58,000 nt of DNA, from contig NC_081406.1 of NCBI RefSeq assembly GCF_030272615.1, forward strand, positions 258,471,386 to 258,529,385, given 5' to 3'. Origin of the DNA: Cryptomeria japonica. Its lineage: Eukaryota > Streptophyta > Pinopsida > Cupressales > Cupressaceae. The notes below the pieces were generated by a model. That model saw only the letters and a list, made by a program, of their open reading frames with translations, made no database searches and was not told the origin of the DNA. Shown piece by piece: positions 53,438 through 58,000 of this stretch. The number at the start of each line of letters is the position of its first letter. The first letter of the stretch is position 1. A program made the translations under genes and the position numbers.

Positions 53438-55319
53438 TTAAAGAAGCCATTTGAGAGATGTACAAAAAGTTTACAAAACATACCAACTACCTAATACTAC
53501 GCGGGCTCATCGGCCAACCCCTATCCCCTCTTCTCTATTTTTGCCAGCCAAGCCGAAGGGCGGGTCGGGTGTTGTGCCAGTGGGGGGTGTTGAATAATGT
53601 TATGAAAGCTGCCCGAGGGGCAATTCTAGTCATCTATGTGAGATTCTTCATAACTTATGTTCCACTTGAGCAACATCCATATAGAAAATTCGGTTTGTTA
53701 GCTAAACGCTAAAAACATGCAACATACTACACTAAAACCTATTTTTATGTCTGATAATCATGACAAGATTGAGATGAGCTTTGATAGCCCCAGTGGGAGG
53801 AAGCCTCGCACTTACCAATCGACGCACAGCAAGATCTATGCCATATTGAAAGGCCCCAAATAGGAAAAACTCTACGTCCAAGTATTCCAAATCAAGAGGA
53901 AATGAAAGCCAGTCTATCTGTCCAGTTATACTTTCCCAGGATAGTATCCTTATCCTCCATCTTGCATATGCATAAACTCTATTGCACCCTTACTCACACA
54001 CACAAACACTGAAACTATTGGCAAAACGTTCTATGGAGTCAACTTCGTGATTCATGTCACACTTGTAAATGTCTTATGCCAATTTTATTATGAAACAATG
54101 AAAACCAAGAGAGAAATATACACATTTGGATGCATTTCCTGTTCCAGTTCAAATCCCTCTCAGCAAGACTAGGATGTGTGACTAATCTTTTCAAAGAAGA
54201 TTCAAATGATTCACTGAAGTCCTTGACATCCAAAGGAGCAACTCTAGTCTATTGGTCCATAGGTTACGCAATCCTTGTAGGGGTTGTCAATAAGATATGG
54301 TGATTTCCACGAGTAGCAGATCAATTTACTCACATCAAGACCATCAAGGGGATGAAGATTCAATTCTCATGCTCGCACACCACACCTATGTAAAGCCACC
54401 ATTTTGTCATGTGCAGGAGTTTTCACACAACAAAAAGAGCAAGGCGTAGCTTCCCTCCATGAATAAAAGATTGGTAAAGATTGCAAGGATTAATCCTAGG
54501 CACGTTAAAAGTATATTGGACAATTGTTTGTCAATTGCATGTTCTCAGGAAAGGAACATGCATTGGACAAGGCACTAATGGAAGAGGTACATCATCTCAA
54601 AATAGCAAGAAGACTCGAGGCTTTCAATTTCTCATTGGACGTAATCTTCTTTAGTTCAATGTTCATGAGTTCTTCATTAGCCAATTCCAGCTTGAAATTA
54701 ATATTGCCTTTGGATCTTTCTTCTTGTCTCTTCTGCGATTTCTTAAAATCCACTCAACGATATAAATATGGATGAGCTTTTACGAAACATTTGGATGACA
54801 AAGGACCACAAATAAAGGAAAAGAGAAAAAAAATTAGCAGCATAGTATTGAGGATTCCCTTGTCAAGGTTGGGGTAATGTAGGCGAAAGAGGCTCGGATC
54901 CCATATCAAAATTTCAAACATTGAAATTTTTGTATTATATAAACAAGTATAAATAGCTATAAAAATTTTATGAATTTGGAATTTATGATTTCCATATAAA
55001 ACTAACAAATAACAAATAGAATTCTAAAAACAATAATAAATAAAAAACAACCTATATATGTAGTAAATGATGGAATATCTAAAATTCATAGAGGTTCCTT
55101 TGTATGAATATGTGTGTGCAATGAAATGTGCTTTCAAAGGAATTGATTTGCCAAAATAACTCAAAAACATAAAACAAGGCAATAATCGAGACTAGACTAA
55201 ACAAATATCAAAACATAAAGAAATTAATTGCAAACTAAGTATGATGATCTCCTTGTCAAGTAGATTTGCCCAATACGATCAATTTCAATGTGTGCTCATG
55301 AAAATTTGCCAGCATAATG
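53438..55319. other. Unassigned sequence; no clear gene
   Basis: A locally GC-richer stretch at 53500-53600 contains an 84-codon open frame (53458-53712). A 58-codon frame near 54134-54300 has a hydrophobic segment ('ATLVYWSIGYAILVGVV'). Neither matches a family I know, and neither has supporting signals. A frame at 54524-54775 is Ser/Leu/Phe-rich and probably chance. I cannot exclude an old gene fragment. Confidence 0.4.
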
Positions 55320-56043
55320 GTGCTCTTAGGGCTTGGATGCATTAGATTAGAAAAATAGCTAAGTGTTAGTAGTATGAATGAGGGAGAATGGAATGGAGAG
55401 CTAGGATGCAATTTTGGAGATCAAGGGTGGAGGATGAAAGGTTGCTCTCAAGCCATGAGATATTGCCAAGTGGCAACATGGGGGAGCTTGAGAGGTAGAT
55501 GGTAGTTGAGGAAGTACCCTTGGGATATGGACAAGATCTTGCTATAAAGGCATTTCTTGTCCATACACTCCAAAGGCACGAGAGGGCAAGAAATGGAGGA
55601 GTTTTAAATTCTTTGATGTGACCTTTTGGGGGAGGGCCCTTGTGGGCTTCCTTCCCAAAAGGAGAAAGCCTTTAAGGCTGAGTAGACAAATGGGGTGGCA
55701 ATTTATGGAAAAGAGTAATTAGGAGGGCAATTATGTGGGATTAGGAATAGGATTAAAGGGCAAGTGGGAAAAGATAAAGAATGTGAAATTTGGAGAGAGA
55801 AAGGTAGAGAGAATCAAATAAAAAATTTCATTATGTTTGGACGAAAAGGGAAAATGCAAATTAAATTAAATAAATTGAAGAGTTTATTTATTTTAATAGA
55901 TAGAAGGGCTAAGGGTATTTTAGACTAGGTGAATTAATTGAATTATTTACCTTAAGGGATAGATCAAAAAATAGAAGAATGGGATAATTAATTAAACAAT
56001 AGTAAATTATTTAATTAATAAGGATTAGCTGGGGGAGACAAAT
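55320..56043 (-). repeat. Diverged LTR of the element A family
   Basis: It shares with 1500-2400 the ordered phrases 'ggagaatggaatgga', 'tataaaggcatttcttgtc' (A: 'cataaaggcatttcttgtct'), 'caagtgggaaa' and the AT-rich 'attaattaaat' end. The ends are not clear. The TRIM at 56044 interrupts or abuts it. Confidence 0.6.
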
Positions 56044-56181
56044 TATTGGGAGTTGAGTTGGTCATTTCTCCCAAAAGATGCATATATTCAAGAAATTGCT
56101 ACCACCCTAGTTAAGGATCTCATATGAAGTTGTTAAACCATGTCACAAATCCCGAGGGGAGATGTTGGACACATTCCAACA

Positions 56182-56195
56182 ATCTCCCCCTCAGC
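56182..56195 (-). promoter_or_regulatory. Polypurine tract of the TRIM
   Basis: On the minus strand GCTGAGGGGGAGAT next to the 3' LTR. Confidence 0.75.
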
Positions 56196-56225
56196 ATTAC
56201 CCAAGGGGATTCAAACCTATGACCC

Positions 56226-56237
56226 GCTCTAGTACCA
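56226..56237 (-). promoter_or_regulatory. Primer-binding site of the TRIM
   Basis: On the minus strand TGGTACTAGAGC, close to TGGTATCAGAGC, the initiator-Met tRNA complement used by many plant LTR elements. Confidence 0.75.
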
Positions 56238-56380
56238 CTTGTTGGAGTTGAGTTGGTCATTTTCCCAAAAGATGCATCTATTTAGGAAATAGTTACCAAC
56301 TCAATTAAGGATCTCACAAGAGGTTGTTAAACCATGTCATGGATCTCAAGGGAAGATGTTTGACATGTTCTAACATAAAT

Positions 56381-58000
56381 AATGCAAGTAAATTGACCAA
56401 ATGATAGTGGTCAATTTTAAGAATGTACACTACAAGAATGTCAATACTAAGAGTATCATGGGGGCTTCACTAGCTAGGCAATATTATATCATGTGCATTC
56501 ATATTGGGGAGTTTAATATCCCACAAATGAGGGTGCAATATATTGCCTATCGATGAAAATAGGGGGTTTTTAATTCTAGCTATGAAAAAAATTAATATTT
56601 GGTGAAAATAGGGGGGCTTTTAATTCGGGATGTGTATTGGGAAGGGGTGACAAAAAAGGAGTTTAGGGCAATATTTTTTGAAAATAGGGGGATTCTTTAG
56701 TATGTCATGAATGCATATGCTATAACCCAAGTTCACTAAGTGAAGTCCACGTGAAGAGTGTGCACTAGGATTTATAGATTAAATGCACATCAACATGGTA
56801 CTTAGCTTACACATTTAAGTCAAAAGCTCAACTATAGAACTAAGAAAATTGTATACAACCTAATTTGAGGCACCCAAATCACTATTTATAGCCACAATTC
56901 CAACAAAAATTAGGTTGTTCCCCAAAACAATAATATGAAATTAGAGATTTACCAAAGACAGAGTGACATCTCTAAAAATTTGGCTCCTTGGAGTCTCTTG
57001 TTGGTGGAGGATATCACTACACTTCGTATCTCCATCTAGGGAAATCCCTCTATTGTGCATAACATAAGATAGAAGATGGTAAAGTTGTTTGGTATTCAAT
57101 GTTGGATTAGTTTCTACAATGGATTTTGCATGTGAGATGTGATAAACCCTTACCCAAATTCCTTTAGAAGTACAAGGTAGCATGTGGATGCCATGAAGGA
57201 GACATAAATATGAAAATTGTGCTACCATCATTGCTAAGATTTGCAATGGAATGCTTGTGTCTCATGGGGCATTAATTGAACTTTTGGTAGCATATTGAAT
57301 GACACATGCTATATGTGATAGAGATTATTGCTTTGATTTTTGGGAACTCACAATATCACAATATGTGGTGTTCTAACATAACTAGCAAGTCAAAACTATT
57401 GGCCTAAGAAGATCCCACTAACCTATGGTATATTATTTCACCAATCAAAATGAAATCAACAATTCACATGGACCAATGGCAAGGCTTCCTAACTAAATTA
57501 TCATTTACAATAGCAAAAAGCCCTACAAGCTATTAGATATTCGTCCTACCCAACATATCCAACAACATGTGCGTTGACACTCTTAGAACATTTATCAAGC
57601 TAGACAAAATGCATCCAAACTTCAAATTGGGGGAAAAGGAACAATTTTCTAATGCCACAAGGCACTATTCCTTGACATATACAACTTGGTCATCAAAAGA
57701 TTATATAATCATTATAGCTAGCATATGCCTTTTCTTTCATGGTGCAATGGAGAAAGATGCCCAATGGGGAAGGGAGATGGGATAGATAAAGGATGAAGCC
57801 AACCACTCCAAAAAGAGGGTGCATATCAAATTTACCAAATAAATTTATGATTAAAAATAAAGCTTGTACCAAGTAATGGATGTAGATCAAGAAGGGGCCT
57901 ACATGCCAAATACTATGGGAAAGATAAACTAATCTCTATCAATTGCTTCATCATTTCAATGGTTATCCCAGATAAATAAATAAAATGGCTAATCTAGGAA
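56381..58000. other. Unassigned sequence with a short G-run repeat
   Basis: TGAAAATAGGGGG occurs three times, at about 56558, 56602 and 56681, twice followed by TTTTAATTC. A 101-codon minus-strand frame at 56941-57246 and an 72-codon plus frame at 57567-57785 show no domain I recognise. No promoter or splice context supports them as genes. Confidence 0.4.

Larger units (their letters stand above)
56044..56375 (-). mobile_element. TRIM (miniature terminal-repeat retrotransposon), 332 bp
   Basis: Direct repeats of 138 bp (56044-56181) and 136 bp (56240-56375), about 80% alike by eye, flank 58 bp. On the minus strand the interior starts two bases after the LTR with TGGTACTAGAGC, one substitution and one swap away from the classic initiator-Met tRNA primer site TGGTATCAGAGC. 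It ends with the polypurine tract GCTGAGGGGGAGAT. The flanks are CAAAT and TAAAT (4 of 5). It codes for nothing, as usual for TRIMs, and depended on another element's enzymes. Confidence 0.88.

Noticed and set aside
54524-54775. 83-codon plus-strand frame as a small gene
   Set aside because: No domain, Ser/Leu/Phe bias, no supporting signals.
56196-56225. tRNA-like phrase 'ggattcaaacctatgaccc'
   Set aside because: No cloverleaf; it is the interior of the TRIM next to its primer site.

Overview
The window is plant nuclear DNA made almost entirely of degenerate, nested retrotransposons. I found no rRNA or tRNA gene, no CRISPR array and no convincing host gene. The element types (Tat-clade Ty3/gypsy with a second RNase H, Ty1/copia, L1-type LINEs with an RNase H, a TRIM), the AT-rich sequence and the heavy decay point to a seed plant with a large genome. 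A gymnosperm is my best guess, but that is inference; no marker gene is present.

Layout. (1) 1-1191: an LTR related to the solo LTR at 47290-48748, in the opposite orientation. (2) 1197-24635: a minus-strand Tat-type element (A) with LTRs of about 1.25 kb and a CATTG target duplication. Its gag-pol runs from about 14535 down to 7738: gag, zinc-knuckle-like motif, protease region, G-patch, RT, RNase H, second RNase H, integrase. An antisense plant-mobile-domain (PMD) plus coiled-coil reading frame lies at 3402-5432. A pol-less minus-strand element (B, 15454-21412, target duplication GAAAT) sits in the leader of A. (3) 24641-28219: plus-strand remains of a B-like 5' end, a KDE-repeat reading frame and an internally deleted copia pol. 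The copia 3' LTR starts at 28220, is interrupted, and resumes at 36450-37128. (4) 28800-36449: the interruption, a minus-strand LINE (LINE-1m) with ORF1, ORF2 and a third long ORF. (5) About 37950-38836: a second copia-type LTR remnant. (6) 39094-53419: a plus-strand LINE (LINE-2p) with a perfect 18-bp target duplication and a poly(A) tail. Its 3' UTR is split by a gag-only LTR element (C, 46344-53157), whose 5' LTR is split by solo LTR D (47290-48748). (7) 53438-58000: sparse sequence with a diverged A-like LTR (about 55320-56043) that carries a complete 332-bp TRIM (56044-56375).

How the parts relate. Target-site duplications give relative insertion orders: A before B; copia before LINE-1m; LINE-2p before C before D. 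By-eye LTR divergence agrees where it can be compared: about 9% for A, 7% for B, 3% for C. B, C, D and the TRIM lack their own pol and would have needed enzymes from other elements. Every pol reading frame is broken. Many stop codons look like C-to-T or G-to-A changes at former CAG, CAA or CGA codons, as expected of old methylated DNA.

Most worth a second look: the antisense PMD/coiled-coil ORF with ACGT-rich arrays matching those of the leader; the third ORF of LINE-1m; the ATGA stop-start overlap shared by both LINEs; and the KDE-repeat ORF found in two elements on opposite strands.
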